A DNA stretch of 64,000 bases from Labilithrix sp. (GTDB lineage Bacteria; Myxococcota_A; Polyangia; Polyangiales; Polyangiaceae): assembly GCA_019637175.1 (NCBI GenBank), contig JAHBWD010000047.1:1-64000 (forward strand). Reading direction: 5' to 3'. The notes under the pieces were generated by a model that searched no databases, had not been told where the DNA came from, and was given only the letters and a program-made list of their open reading frames with translations. Below, in pieces: positions 34,094 to 42,737 of the stretch. Position numbers and translations under genes: made by a program. Each line of letters starts with the position of its first letter. Position 1 is the first letter of the stretch.

Positions 34094-34513
34094 ATGAGCA
34101 AGGAAGCCCTTGTCGCCGCGGTCAAGGAGATCGTGACCCTCTCCCGGTCGGGCGACGTGGATGGATCGATGGATGGCTACGTCGCGCTCTTCAACACGCC
34201 GAGCTTCGGCGAGAACCGCCCCGAGGATCAGCGGCAGGCGCTGAAGCTCCTCGTCCTCGCGAAGCGGCCGGCCAACCCGCCGCCGAGCGCCAAGATCGTC
34301 GAGGCCCACCGCGCCGCGATCGGGCCGCTCACCGATCTCGTGAGCAAGCACAACGATCCCGAGGATTACGAGATGCTGGGGATCTGCCATCTCATGATCG
34401 GCAACGAGCAGGCCGCGGCGAACATGTTCCGCGAAGGGCTCACGCTCGAGCGCGCGCGCAACGCCGCTTCGGACTTGTGCGGCCGCCTGATGACGCGCGT
34501 GTCGTCGATTTGA
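34094..34513 (+). CDS. Small helical protein, TPR-like, unknown
   Basis: 139 residues from ATG 34094 (MSKEALVAAVKEIVTLSR); ATG 34082 would add four residues and neither has a clear ribosome-binding site. All helix: the C-terminal DPEDYEMLGICHLMIGNEQAAANMFREGL reads like one TPR-type hairpin. No signal peptide. The lipoprotein gene begins 1 nt after the stop, so they form a transcriptional unit with the following genes. Function unknown. Confidence 0.7.
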   Translation: MSKEALVAAVKEIVTLSRSGDVDGSMDGYVALFNTPSFGENRPEDQRQALKLLVLAKRPANPPPSAKIVEAHRAAIGPLTDLVSKHNDPEDYEMLGICHLMIGNEQAAANMFREGLTLERARNAASDLCGRLMTRVSSI

Positions 34514-34514
34514 G

Positions 34515-35447
34515 ATGACGCCGGTGCGAAAGAGCCTGGCGGCGCTCGCGATCCTCGCGACGCTCGCGACGGCCGCCTGCGAACCGCTCAGCCGGCAGCC
34601 GACGAAGACGGGCAAGTGTCCGCCGTGCCCGCCTCCGCCCGAGCCCGAGCATCAGGCCGCGGTCGTGGGCACGATCGGCAAGATGCACATGGTCGAGAGC
34701 CGCTATCCGCTCTCGAAGCTCGGCGAGGTGCTCGCGTCGTTCAAGCCCGATCTGGTGCTCATCGCCGTGCGCGTCGATCCGTTCCGCGCGCATCAGCTCG
34801 AAGACGCCTCGTTCGAGATGACGTACGTGCACCACCTCGCGCGCCAGCGCGGGATCTCGGTCGAGCCCGTCGATTGGTTCCGCGAGGAAGACTTCGGCGC
34901 AGCGCCGCCGCCGGCCGAGCCGTGGGATGTCTCCGAGATCGCGAAGCGCGAGGCCGACGTGCTCGCGCAGCCGCGCCTCTTCACGTTCGATCAGGCGAAC
35001 GGCGCGGAGCTCGAGCAGCGCGTGCTGCTCGCGCTCGCCGCCGAGGCGCGCCATCGCGGTGGAAATCCCGTCGCGGCGCGCCGGCAAGGTTGGCTCCAGC
35101 AGCTCACCGCGAGCGCGGTGGCGCGCCACGAGCGCCCCAAGCGCGTGCTCGCCTACGTCGACGTCTTCGATCGACCCGTCGTCGACATGGCGCTCCACGC
35201 CGTGGGCTACGCGACGAAGCCGCCGCTCGACATCCAGGCGGCGGCGAAGGAGGCGATGATCGACGGCGTGCCGCCCGACGTCATCGCCGAGCTCAAGTCG
35301 CAGCTCGAGCGCGCGAGGGCGCGCGCGGAGAAGGCCAAGGGGCCCGAGAAGGCCTTCTGGGCGGATCGCGAGAGGGTCCTCGACGTCGTCGTCGAGAAGC
35401 GCGCGAGCTGTTGCGTCACGCAGACCGCGCTCACCGCGCCGCGCTGA
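34515..35447 (+). CDS. Lipoprotein, unknown function (TraB/GumN-like start is weak)
   Basis: 310 residues. Signal ends at lipobox TAAC (near 19-22), followed by a Cys/Pro linker CPPCPPPPEPEH. The domain opens AVVGTIGKMHMVESRYPLSK and goes on KPDLVLIAVRVDPF, which faintly recalls the TraB/GumN family (a His after the first strand, then a VLxE-type strand), but the usual Glu is Ala/Val here, so I do not call it that. The rest is helical and ends with RASCCVTQTAL. The stop overlaps the start of the oxygenase gene (TGATG), implying coupling. Confidence 0.75.
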   Translation: MTPVRKSLAALAILATLATAACEPLSRQPTKTGKCPPCPPPPEPEHQAAVVGTIGKMHMVESRYPLSKLGEVLASFKPDLVLIAVRVDPFRAHQLEDASFEMTYVHHLARQRGISVEPVDWFREEDFGAAPPPAEPWDVSEIAKREADVLAQPRLFTFDQANGAELEQRVLLALAAEARHRGGNPVAARRQGWLQQLTASAVARHERPKRVLAYVDVFDRPVVDMALHAVGYATKPPLDIQAAAKEAMIDGVPPDVIAELKSQLERARARAEKAKGPEKAFWADRERVLDVVVEKRASCCVTQTALTAPR

Positions 35448-35967
35448 TGGAGTCGTGCGTCGAAGTCTCGCTCGGCGCGCTCGACGCGTCGGCGCTCGCG
35501 CGCCTCGACGATGCGCTCGCCGTTCGCGTACGCGGCGCGATCGATCGCGATCGCGCGGCGAGCTGGGCGGAGTCCGTGCGGCGTGCGCGCGACGCGTGGA
35601 CGTCCGACTTCGGAGGCGCGCAGTTCAGCCTCGGCCGGGCGTGGTACACGTACACTTCGACACCGAGGGCCTCGCGCCGGCGCACGTCGAAGCGCGCGCG
35701 CCGGCCCTCACCCTCGTCGTGATGCTCCAGCCCGCCGAGGAAGGAGGAGGGCTGCGCGTGTGGGACGTCGGATACGCTGGGAGCGACGCCTACGAAGACG
35801 ACGACCTCTCGCGCGAGAGCGTGATCTGCGCGTACGCCGCCGGAGATCTCGTCGTCATCGACAGTTACAGCCTGCATCAGATCCAACCCTTCAGCGGAGA
35901 CAAAGACCGCATCTCCGCGACATGTCATGTCGCGTTCGCCTGCGGGCGCTGGGAGAGCTGGTTCTGA
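35447..35967 (+). pseudogene. 2OG-Fe(II) oxygenase family gene, frameshifted
   Basis: Frame from ATG 35447 reads MESCVEVSLGALDAS... to FGGAQFSLGRAWYTY, then loses likeness. The next frame (through 35967) carries HFDTEGLAPAHVEARAPALT, then GGGLRVWDVGYAG, VVIDSYSLHQIQPF, and DRISATCHVAF. Joined near 35650 they give one dioxygenase of about 172 residues with HxD (in HFD), the distal His in LHQI, and the Arg of RIS that binds 2-oxoglutarate. The shift sits in TACACGTACAC; dropping two bases restores GRAWYTHFDTEG. It may be a true mutation or an assembly error. It is coupled to the upstream lipoprotein. Confidence 0.7.
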
Positions 35968-36026
35968 CCTCACTGTGGAAATGCGCTAGAGCTCGATCGC
36001 GTGTACGGTTCATCTAACGCTGCCGG

Positions 36027-36860
36027 ATGAGCGACAAGACGAGACGCAAAGACTCACGCCGCTCGACGCGGCCTCCGATCCCCGACGTGAGGCGGCGCTC
36101 CGGCGCGCACCCGAAGGTGATCGTCGCGCCCGAAGCGGTCGAGGGCGAGCTCTCGCGCGCGATCGCGCACGATCTCACCGATCTGCTCTCGGTCGTCGCG
36201 GCGTGCGCCGAGCGAGCAGCGCGCGAGACCGATCGCGCGAGCGAGGTGGGGGCGGATCTCGCCGACATCCAGGACGCGGTCGCGCGCGGGATGAAGCTCG
36301 TCGAACGCCTCGTGCGCGGGCGGCCCGCGAGCAAGGTGATTCGGACGCCGATCGACGTCGCCGTGAGGATCTCCGATTTCCTCCCGATCCTCAGGCGCCT
36401 CGCGGGCCCGGGCGTGCGCGTCGAGCACGCGCGCGGTCCGGGGGAGACGATCACGCAAGTCGATCCCACGGATCTCGATCGCGTGCTGGCGCACCTCGTG
36501 GTCAACGCGCGCGACTCGATGGACGACGGCGGCATCGTGATGATCCGCACGTCGCGCCGCGCCCACGCGCCGCCGGGGACGCGAGACTCCACGCCGGTCT
36601 TCGTGCGCATCACCGTCACCGACACCGGTCGCGGCATGGACGCGCCGACGCTGGCGCGCGCGTTCGATCCGTACTTCACGACCAAGCGCGACGTGCGCGG
36701 CGCGGGCCGAGGTCTGCCGACGGTGCGTCAGATCGTCGAAGACGCCGGCGGCCGCGTCTGGATCACGAGCGCTCCCGGCGGCGGCACCGAGGTGAACGTC
36801 GAGCTGCCGCCCGCGCCGATCAAGCCGTCGGAGCGGCCGCCTCCGCCGCGCCGGTCGTAG
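36027..36860 (+). CDS. Soluble histidine kinase (HisKA-like plus HATPase), no sensor domain
   Basis: 277 residues. Phospho-acceptor-like helix AIAHDLTDLLSVVAACAE with His48; HD-x-x-x-LL is the pattern of the HDFNNLL group of kinases. ATP-binding boxes: N box HLVVNARDSMDDGG (near 155), G1 VTDTGRGMD, F box FDPYFTTKRD, G2 GAGRGLPTVRQIVEDAGG. It lacks any N-terminal input domain or membrane helix, so signals must come by protein contact. No response regulator is adjacent. Its last 41 nt overlap the end of the convergent SDR gene. Confidence 0.9.
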   Translation: MSDKTRRKDSRRSTRPPIPDVRRRSGAHPKVIVAPEAVEGELSRAIAHDLTDLLSVVAACAERAARETDRASEVGADLADIQDAVARGMKLVERLVRGRPASKVIRTPIDVAVRISDFLPILRRLAGPGVRVEHARGPGETITQVDPTDLDRVLAHLVVNARDSMDDGGIVMIRTSRRAHAPPGTRDSTPVFVRITVTDTGRGMDAPTLARAFDPYFTTKRDVRGAGRGLPTVRQIVEDAGGRVWITSAPGGGTEVNVELPPAPIKPSERPPPPRRS

Positions 36861-37725
36861 CCTTCGCGCGCTTCGGCGGCCTCATCTCCGGGAAGCGCGC
36901 GAGCGTGCTCGCGTAGAGCTTCGAGGCGATCTTCTCCTCCAGCGCAGGGAACATGCGGAAGAGCGTCGCGGTCGCGCGGTTGTGCTTCGGCAAGACGATG
37001 ATCGGTTTGTTCCGCGCGACCTCGTCGAGGCACTCCTTGGCGAAGACGTCGACGTCGCCCGGCTTGAACTGCTTCCACCACTGGAGGAGCCGCGCGTCGG
37101 TGATCTCGTAGATCGTACGCCCGAACGCGCCGCTGGTGAGGATGGGGGTCTTCACCACGCCGGGGCAGAGCGCGGTCACGCGAACGCCGTGGTGCGCGGC
37201 CTCGACGCGCATCGCCTTCGAGAGACCGACGACGGCGTGCTTCGCCGCGCAGTACGCCGAGAGGAAGGGCGTGCCCATCAAGCCGGCGAGCGACGCCGTG
37301 TTGACGAGGTGACCGAAGCCCTGATCGACGAGGCGAGGATACGCGGCGCGGATCACGTTCACGACGCCGTAGACGTTCACGTCGAGGGTGAGCTGCCAGT
37401 CGCGCGCCTCGAGCAAGTGCGCCTCGCCCATGACGCCGAGGCCGGCGTTGTTGAAGACGTAGTCGATGCGACCCGCGCGCTCGTGCGCGGCGGCGACCAT
37501 GCGCTCGACCGCCTCGGCGTCGCGAACGTCGACGATCTCGACGGTGGCGCGCGCCCCGAGCCGGCGGATCTGTTCGGCGGTCTCTTCGGCCATCTCTCGC
37601 TGGATGTCGGAGACGACGATCTCGGCGCCGCCGAGGCGCGCGATCTCGAGGCCGAGCGCCTTGCCGAGGCCCGAAGCGCCCCCCGTGATGATCGTCACCG
37701 AGCCCTGGTACGTCCGGATCCCCAT
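36820..37725 (-). CDS. Short-chain dehydrogenase/reductase
   Basis: 301 residues from ATG 37725. Nucleotide loop TGGASGLG (14-21), Asp40 in VVSDIQ, NNAG (92-95), catalytic Ser145 with Tyr158-x-x-x-Lys162 (YCAAK). VSDIQR at the end of strand 2 favours NAD(H). The C-terminus carries about 50 extra residues beyond the fold (NRATATLFRMFPALEEKIASKLY), as in SDRs acting on lipids or steroids at membranes. Substrate unknown. The start overlaps the stop of the DUF885 gene upstream by one base, so they form a unit. Confidence 0.92.
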   Translation of the reverse strand: MGIRTYQGSVTIITGGASGLGKALGLEIARLGGAEIVVSDIQREMAEETAEQIRRLGARATVEIVDVRDAEAVERMVAAAHERAGRIDYVFNNAGLGVMGEAHLLEARDWQLTLDVNVYGVVNVIRAAYPRLVDQGFGHLVNTASLAGLMGTPFLSAYCAAKHAVVGLSKAMRVEAAHHGVRVTALCPGVVKTPILTSGAFGRTIYEITDARLLQWWKQFKPGDVDVFAKECLDEVARNKPIIVLPKHNRATATLFRMFPALEEKIASKLYASTLARFPEMRPPKRAKATTGAAEAAAPTA

Positions 37726-39509
37726 CACTTCACCTCGCGTTCGCGTCGCAGCGCCTCGTCGACCTGTCGCTCGAGGAGATCGAGCGGCAGGGGCCCCGAA
37801 CGTAGCACCGCGTCGTGGAAAGCCTTCAGATCGAGCTTCGCGCCGAGCTCGGCGGTCTTCTTCTTGCGAAGCTCCTTGATGCGCAGCTCGCCGATCTTGT
37901 AGGCGAGCGCCTGACCCGGCCACACGATGTAGCGATCGACCTCGTTGATCACGTCGAGCTCGGGCTTCGCCGCGTTCTCCATGAAGAAGTCGATCGCCCG
38001 CTGCCGATCCCACTTCAGGTGATGGATGCCGGTGTCGACCACGAGGCGCACCGCGCGCCACATCTCGTAGGTGAGCTGCCCGAAGCGGGCGTAGGCGTCT
38101 TCGTAGACGCCCATCTCCTGGCCGAGGCTCTCGGCGTAGAGCGCCCAGCCCTCGACGAACGCGGTGTAGCCGGCGTGCCTGCGAAACTGAGGGATGTCTC
38201 TCTGCTCCATCGCGAGCGCGATCTGGAGGTGATGCCCGGGCACCGCTTCGTGGAGCGTGAGCGCGACCATCTCCCACTTGGGACGCGCCTCGGGCTTGTA
38301 GAGGTTCACGAAGTACGCGCCGGCGCGCGATCCGTCGGCCGCGGGCTCTCGGTAGTAGGCCGTCGTCGTGTCGGGCGCCACCGCGTCGGGGATCGCCGAG
38401 ACGCCGTAGGGCGTGCGCGGCAGCGTGCGGAACACCTTCACGAGCTCGGGATCGATCCGCTTCGAGAGCGCGCGATACGCCGCGAGGAGCTCGCTCCCGT
38501 CTTTGTAGTAGAAGCGCGGATCGGTGCGGAGGAACGCGAAGAAGTCCTTCAGCGAGCCGCGGAAGCCCGCCTGCGTCTTCACGGCCTCCATCTCGCCGCG
38601 GATGCGCGCGACCTCGCGGAGGCCGACGGCGTGGATCTCGTCGGGCGTCATCTTCGTCGTCGTATGCTCGCGCGCGGTGAACGCGTAGAGCGCCTGGCCG
38701 TTCGGGAGCTGCCAGGCGCCGACGCCCTCCTTGCAGGCGGGCAGGTACTGCTCGACGAAGAACGCCTTCATCTTCTTGAAGGCGGGCACCACGCGCTCGG
38801 TGATGATGCGCTTGGCGTCGCTCGTGAGGCGATCGCGCTCGGCCTGGGGGAGCGCGATCTTCTTGTACGGCTCGTAGAACGCGCTCTTCGTGGGATCGTC
38901 GACGATCTGCTTGTCGATCTGCGCGGGGATCCGCTGCATGACGACGCGCGGGTGCACCATGCCCGTGCGGATCCCCTCGCCGAGGAGCTCGAGGGTCTGA
39001 TCCATGTACCGAGGGAACGACGCGAGGCGCGCGTTCCAGTCGGCGTAGCTCTTCGCCGTGGTGAAGGGCAGCTCGTCGGCGATCTCGTCGGCCGTCTGGA
39101 CGCCGCCGCGCTGGTTGACCGGGAAGAGGTAGAGGCGAAAGGGCTGGCCGTCGACGGCCGTCTGGTACTTGTAGCGAAAGAGGTCGTAGCTGAGCGCGTC
39201 GGTCTCCGAGAGCGCGCGGCGATCGATCCGATCGAGCTTCGCGAGCACGTCGCGCTCGTGGGCTTCGCGACGCGCTTGGGCGGCGAGGCTCACGTCCGGC
39301 CAACGATCGTCGTAGCGGTGGTCGCCGAGGCTCGAGGCCCAGGTCGGCGACTCACGCAGATCGTGCTCCCATTCTTCGTCGAAGAGGGCGTGGAGGGCGC
39401 GGGCCGACGGGCTCGCGCCGTTCGCGCTCTGGGCCGGGCCGGCAGGGCCGGCAGGGCCGCAGGCGGCGATCGCGAAAATGCCGAAAAAAGCCAGTGTTCG
39501 GGGGCGCAC
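37725..39509 (-). CDS. DUF885-family metallohydrolase, lipoprotein
   Basis: 594 residues from GTG 39509. Signal ends AIAAC (lipobox), then a short collagen-like GPAGPAGPA. The body follows the DUF885 layout: DLRESPTWASSLGDHRYDDRW early, then helical regions with FFVEQYLPACKEGVG, and the metal site LHEAVPGHHLQIAL (HExxxGHH, near 420), with GWALYAESLGQEMG downstream supplying the third ligand. Known members include lipoproteins and peptidase-like enzymes; substrate here is unknown. Co-transcribed with the SDR. Confidence 0.9.
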   Translation of the reverse strand: MRPRTLAFFGIFAIAACGPAGPAGPAQSANGASPSARALHALFDEEWEHDLRESPTWASSLGDHRYDDRWPDVSLAAQARREAHERDVLAKLDRIDRRALSETDALSYDLFRYKYQTAVDGQPFRLYLFPVNQRGGVQTADEIADELPFTTAKSYADWNARLASFPRYMDQTLELLGEGIRTGMVHPRVVMQRIPAQIDKQIVDDPTKSAFYEPYKKIALPQAERDRLTSDAKRIITERVVPAFKKMKAFFVEQYLPACKEGVGAWQLPNGQALYAFTAREHTTTKMTPDEIHAVGLREVARIRGEMEAVKTQAGFRGSLKDFFAFLRTDPRFYYKDGSELLAAYRALSKRIDPELVKVFRTLPRTPYGVSAIPDAVAPDTTTAYYREPAADGSRAGAYFVNLYKPEARPKWEMVALTLHEAVPGHHLQIALAMEQRDIPQFRRHAGYTAFVEGWALYAESLGQEMGVYEDAYARFGQLTYEMWRAVRLVVDTGIHHLKWDRQRAIDFFMENAAKPELDVINEVDRYIVWPGQALAYKIGELRIKELRKKKTAELGAKLDLKAFHDAVLRSGPLPLDLLERQVDEALRREREVK

Positions 39510-39570
39510 GGCGGGGGAGCATGCCAGCGCTGGCCTCGCGCGTCGACGATGCTAAATAGCGAGCCCTTCC

Positions 39571-40659
39571 ATGAGCGACTCCACCGCCCCCGCCGCCCGT
39601 CGTCCTCGGTTTCTCGTGATGGGCTGCGGCGCCATCGGCGGCGTCTTGACGGGCGCGCTGGCGGAGTCGGGCGCCGACGTCACGGCCGTGACGACCAACG
39701 AAGGCATCTTCGCGGCGGTCTCCGACCGAGGGCTCAAGCTCGTCGGCGAGGGCGCTTCGCGCAGCGTCCGCACGAAGGTCGCGCTCGGCACCGACGGCCT
39801 CGCGAGTGACGAGAAGTTCGACTACGTGCTCCTCGCGACGCAGCCTCCGCAGGTCGAAGACGCCGCGCGCACGGCGCTGCCGCTGCTCGCCGACGACGGC
39901 GCGATGGTCTGCCTCCAGAACGGCCTCTGCGAAGATCGCGTCGCGAAGATCGCAGGCGATCATCGCGTGGTCGGCGCGGTCGTCGCGTGGGGCGCGACGA
40001 TGCCCGAGCCCGGCCTCTACGAGCGCACCGCCGCGGGCGGCTTCACGCTCGGGCGCATCGACGACGTCGCGCTCGGCGCCTCTCACGGCGATCTCGCGCT
40101 CGCGCTCGAGTCCGTCGGCCCCGTCGAGCTCACCGACAACCTACGCGGCAAGCGCTGGAGCAAGCTCGCGATCAACTGCGCGATCTCTTCGCTCGGCACG
40201 ATCGGCGGCGATCGCCTCGGCGCGCTCATGCCTCATCGCTTCGTCCGCCGCCTCGCGCTCGAGATCATGACCGAGGTCGTGGCCGTCGCGCGCAAGGAGA
40301 GCGTCAGGCTCGAGAAGGTCTCGGGCACGCTCGATCTCGCGTGGATCGCCCTCGACGAGGTCGAGCGCCAGGTCGCCGGCTCGCCGAGCCTCTTCGCGAA
40401 ACACGGCCTCCTGCTCGCCGTCGGCTTCCGCTATCGCCGCATGAAGAGCTCGATGCTCTCCGCGATCGAGCGCGGCCGCACGCCCGCGGTCGACTTCCTC
40501 AACGGCGAGGTCGTCGACCGCGCTCGCGCGCACGGGATCGCCTCGCCGGTGAACCAGGCCGTCCGCGACACCGTCTGGAAGATCGCCGAAGGCAAGAAGG
40601 CGCCGGGCCTCCCGCTGCTCCGCGAGCTCTACGAAGCGACCGGCCCGCACGGCGCCTGA
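39571..40659 (+). CDS. Ketopantoate reductase family protein (ApbA/PanE)
   Basis: 362 residues. NADP site GCGAIGG (18-24) and the C-terminal catalytic-domain run NLRGKRWSKLAINCAISSLG with the conserved Lys and Asn, then a helical C-domain with RRMKSSMLSAIERGRTPAVDFLNGEVV and SPVNQAV. This is the pattern of the NADPH-dependent reductase that makes pantoate for CoA, but the family also holds other 2-ketoacid reductases and this copy stands alone, so a pantothenate role is not certain. Divergent from the DUF885 gene with 61 nt between. Confidence 0.9.
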   Translation: MSDSTAPAARRPRFLVMGCGAIGGVLTGALAESGADVTAVTTNEGIFAAVSDRGLKLVGEGASRSVRTKVALGTDGLASDEKFDYVLLATQPPQVEDAARTALPLLADDGAMVCLQNGLCEDRVAKIAGDHRVVGAVVAWGATMPEPGLYERTAAGGFTLGRIDDVALGASHGDLALALESVGPVELTDNLRGKRWSKLAINCAISSLGTIGGDRLGALMPHRFVRRLALEIMTEVVAVARKESVRLEKVSGTLDLAWIALDEVERQVAGSPSLFAKHGLLLAVGFRYRRMKSSMLSAIERGRTPAVDFLNGEVVDRARAHGIASPVNQAVRDTVWKIAEGKKAPGLPLLRELYEATGPHGA

Positions 40660-40769
40660 GAGCGTCCGAGAAGCAGGGCTGCCTTCGCCGAACGCGCTGG
40701 CGAAAGTGAAGCCGCGCGCGTTTCGGGTTTCGGCCTCGTCGCGGGTGCCCCTCTCGCGAGATCGACCCC

Positions 40770-40785
40770 AGTCAACCGGTTGACT
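40770..40785. repeat. Palindromic repeat, perfect copy
   Basis: AGTCAACCGGTTGACT, a perfect 16-bp palindrome. It is the first of three in 160 nt. The central ACCGGT with flanking TCAA/TTGA looks like a dimeric-regulator operator. Confidence 0.7.
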
Positions 40786-40853
40786 GCGCGCGCGCCGCGA
40801 AGAATCGTCGTGATTCCGCGCGCTCTCCTCGCAGCCGCCTCGCCTCGCGCACG

Positions 40854-40868
40854 GTCAACCGATTGACT
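40854..40868. repeat. Palindromic repeat, second copy
   Basis: GTCAACCGATTGACT, one mismatch from the first copy, starting 83 nt after it. Confidence 0.65.
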
Positions 40869-40914
40869 GCTGCACGAGGAAACGATCTCGGCGACTTGCG
40901 CGCCGCCAGCCCGG

Positions 40915-40929
40915 GTCAATCGGTTGACT
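40915..40929. repeat. Palindromic repeat, third copy
   Basis: GTCAATCGGTTGACT, one mismatch from the first copy, 61 nt after the second. The two mismatched copies change opposite halves of the palindrome. Confidence 0.65.
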
Positions 40930-41226
40930 GAGGCGGATCTCGCGGGACGGACCTCGCGAGGGGCGTCGATGGACGGAGCTCGCGCGGCGGCTCGCGCGCT
41001 GCTCCGCGAGCTGCTCCGCGAGCTCTAGAAGCGACCGTCCCGCACGGGGCATAGAAGCCGTCAGCGTCGACCGGCCCACGCGGTGACGCGCCTGAGTATT
41101 CCAGCGCTTCGAAGTCGAACCATCGCCGTTGCCGGACCTCTTCGAGCAGCTCCAGATGATGATCACGCGGTTGCATCCGATGCGCGGTGTCTGCCAGGCG
41201 AAGAGCCAGCCTTGCTCGATCTCTCG

Positions 41227-41301
41227 TCACTCGCCGAGTTCCACATCGTCGTGTGTGACCGTCGCCTCGGCGAGCTCTCGGGCGTAGCGTTCATCGATCA
41301 T
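41227..41301 (-). pseudogene. Remnant of a small YrhB/Imm35-like gene with an early stop
   Basis: ATG 41301 lies 3 nt after the roadblock-like gene's stop. It reads MIDERYARELAEATVTHDDV then ELGE and TGA (24 residues). Straight through that stop the same frame continues REIEQGWLFAWQTPRIGCN, the strand pattern of small YrhB-domain/Imm35 proteins (EIxxGWlFaWxTPRxG). After this the frame degenerates. A premature TGA and later decay fit a broken immunity-like or housekeeping gene. Resemblance is by eye only. Confidence 0.4.
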
Positions 41302-41304
41302 GGT

Positions 41305-41757
41305 TCACGCCCTCGCCCTCGCCGCGCCCTCGTCAGCGCCGGGGCCGCCCGACGGAGGAAGCGACAACGTCAGGCGCTCGATCTCCGGCAGCGCACGTCG
41401 AATCCTCGCGCGGACCAGGTCCGCCCCGAAGCCGTCGTAGAACCAGACGACCACCACGTAGATGCCCGCGAAGGAAACGGCCATGTAACGATCGTTGCCT
41501 TCTTCGCAGACGATCTCGATGTGGCTTCCTTTGCGGAGTGCGTTCGTGCGGGGGACGATCTCCGCGGCGTAGAAACGATCGGCAGCGCGATCCTCGACAT
41601 GCGTCGCTGTCGTCGGTGGCACGTCGGCGAGACCGACGCACCAGAGGCCGTTGCCTTCGTCGAGCACGAACGCAAAGGCTCCACCGCAAGCCCCCGCGAG
41701 CCGAGCGAGAGCCTTGTAGAGCTGCGTCCACGTCGCGTTCGAAGGCCCGAGCGCCAC
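41305..41757 (-). CDS. Roadblock/LC7-like small protein (predicted)
   Basis: 150 residues from GTG 41757 (MALGPSNATWTQLYKALARLAG). Alternating strands and helices: AFAFVLDEGNGLWCVGL, then RFYAAEIV, ALRKGSHIEIVCEE, and YMAVSFAGIYVVVVWF, with a last amphipathic helix ALPEIERLTLSLPP. This order and the LPP end are typical of the roadblock/LC7 or longin-like proteins common in myxobacteria, where they modulate small Ras-like GTPases such as MglA. No GTPase gene is near. Frames further upstream on this strand belong to shadow sequence of the lipid kinase. Confidence 0.65.
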   Translation of the reverse strand: MALGPSNATWTQLYKALARLAGACGGAFAFVLDEGNGLWCVGLADVPPTTATHVEDRAADRFYAAEIVPRTNALRKGSHIEIVCEEGNDRYMAVSFAGIYVVVVWFYDGFGADLVRARIRRALPEIERLTLSLPPSGGPGADEGAARARA

Positions 41758-41795
41758 GAACCAAAGATAGCAGCAGTGTCTCGGCGGACCGCTCT

Positions 41796-42737
41796 CTAGG
41801 CGCGAAGCGTGAGCGCCTTCGGGACGACCTCGACGTCGAGCGGCAAGCTGCCCATGGGCTCGCCGTCGACGTCGAGGAGGAAGACGCTGCGCGCGTCGTC
41901 GTTGGCGAGCTCGAGGGAGATCTTTTCGCCGCGCAGGTGGACGGTGCCGCCGCTGCCGATGTGCGAGCCGTCGTAGATGCCGCGCGAGGTCATCGCGAAG
42001 CCGAGCTTCGAGGTCGCGCCGAGGGCGACGATCTCGAAGGTGCCGTCGTCGATCTCGGCCATCGGCGCGACCTTCATGCCGCTGCCGAAGAAGCAGCCGT
42101 TGCAGATCGCGATCATGAACGTGCGGATGCGATGCTCTTCCGTCTTGCCCTCGCGCGTCACCGTGCACTTGACGTTGCCGAGGCGCGCGTTGACGAGCGC
42201 CTTGAGCGAGGCGCCGAAGTAGGCCGCCGTGCCGCCGAGCATGCGCGACGCATCGGCGACGTAGCGATCGACGAGGCCGCCCATCCCCGCGGAGAGAATG
42301 TTGACGAAGTAGTGAGCCGTCTTGCCGCCGCCCGTGAACTTGCCGACGTCGAGCGCGCGCTCTTTGCCGCTGGCGAGCGCGTCGAGGTACTTGTCGAGGC
42401 GGTGCTCGAGGCCGATCGACTTGCGGAAGTCGCCGCCCGTGCCCTGCGCGATGAGCCCGACGCGAACGGCGTCGGCCTTGGTGCCGTAGGAGCCGGCCTT
42501 CGCTTGCATCAGGCCGTTGACGACCTCGTGGAACGTGCCGTCGCCGCCGACGGCGATCACGAGCGGATGGCCGGCGATCGCGCCCTCGCGCGCGAGATCG
42601 ACGCCGTGGCCGCTTCGCTCCGTCATCGCGACCTCGACCGGGCCGAGGCGCGACTCGATCGTCGACCTCATCGCTCCGAAGGTGCGGCCCGTCGCGCCGC
42701 CGCCGGACTTCGGGTTGACGACGAGGAGCGGCTTCAC
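41796..42737 (-). CDS. Diacylglycerol/sphingosine kinase-family lipid kinase (YegS/BmrU type)
   Basis: 313 residues from GTG 42737. Family marks: VVNPKSGGG (6-14), VIAVGGDGTFHEVVNGL (60-76) with the catalytic GGDGT, LIAQGTGGDFRKSIGL (95-110), and the C-terminal DGTFEIV and DVDGEPMG. It should phosphorylate a lipid or polyprenol acceptor with ATP. The start overlaps the epimerase stop (GTGA), so both are in one operon with the TetR gene diverging upstream. Confidence 0.93.
   Translation of the reverse strand: MKPLLVVNPKSGGGATGRTFGAMRSTIESRLGPVEVAMTERSGHGVDLAREGAIAGHPLVIAVGGDGTFHEVVNGLMQAKAGSYGTKADAVRVGLIAQGTGGDFRKSIGLEHRLDKYLDALASGKERALDVGKFTGGGKTAHYFVNILSAGMGGLVDRYVADASRMLGGTAAYFGASLKALVNARLGNVKCTVTREGKTEEHRIRTFMIAICNGCFFGSGMKVAPMAEIDDGTFEIVALGATSKLGFAMTSRGIYDGSHIGSGGTVHLRGEKISLELANDDARSVFLLDVDGEPMGSLPLDVEVVPKALTLRA

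Larger units (their letters stand above)
40660..41226. other. Gene-poor region with three palindromes and lower GC
   Basis: No intact gene is supported. Open frames here have weak third-position bias compared with all neighbours. Three AGTCAACCGGTTGACT-type palindromes are present (see entries). On the minus strand a frame at 40916-41230 has protein-like stretches (HHLELLEEVRQRRWFDFEAL) but poor codon bias and an inconsistent start; I treat it as debris of an older gene. Confidence 0.6.

Noticed and set aside
35447..35967. Programmed ribosomal frameshift in the oxygenase
   Set aside because: No slippery heptamer or downstream structure is evident at the junction; mutation or sequence error is simpler.
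39430..39470. Collagen-like GPAGPAGPA at the start of the DUF885 protein
   Set aside because: Only three triplets just after the lipobox; a linker, not a collagen domain.
40916..41230. 104-residue minus-strand frame with protein-like segments
   Set aside because: Third-position GC far below neighbours and no clear start site; treated as debris.
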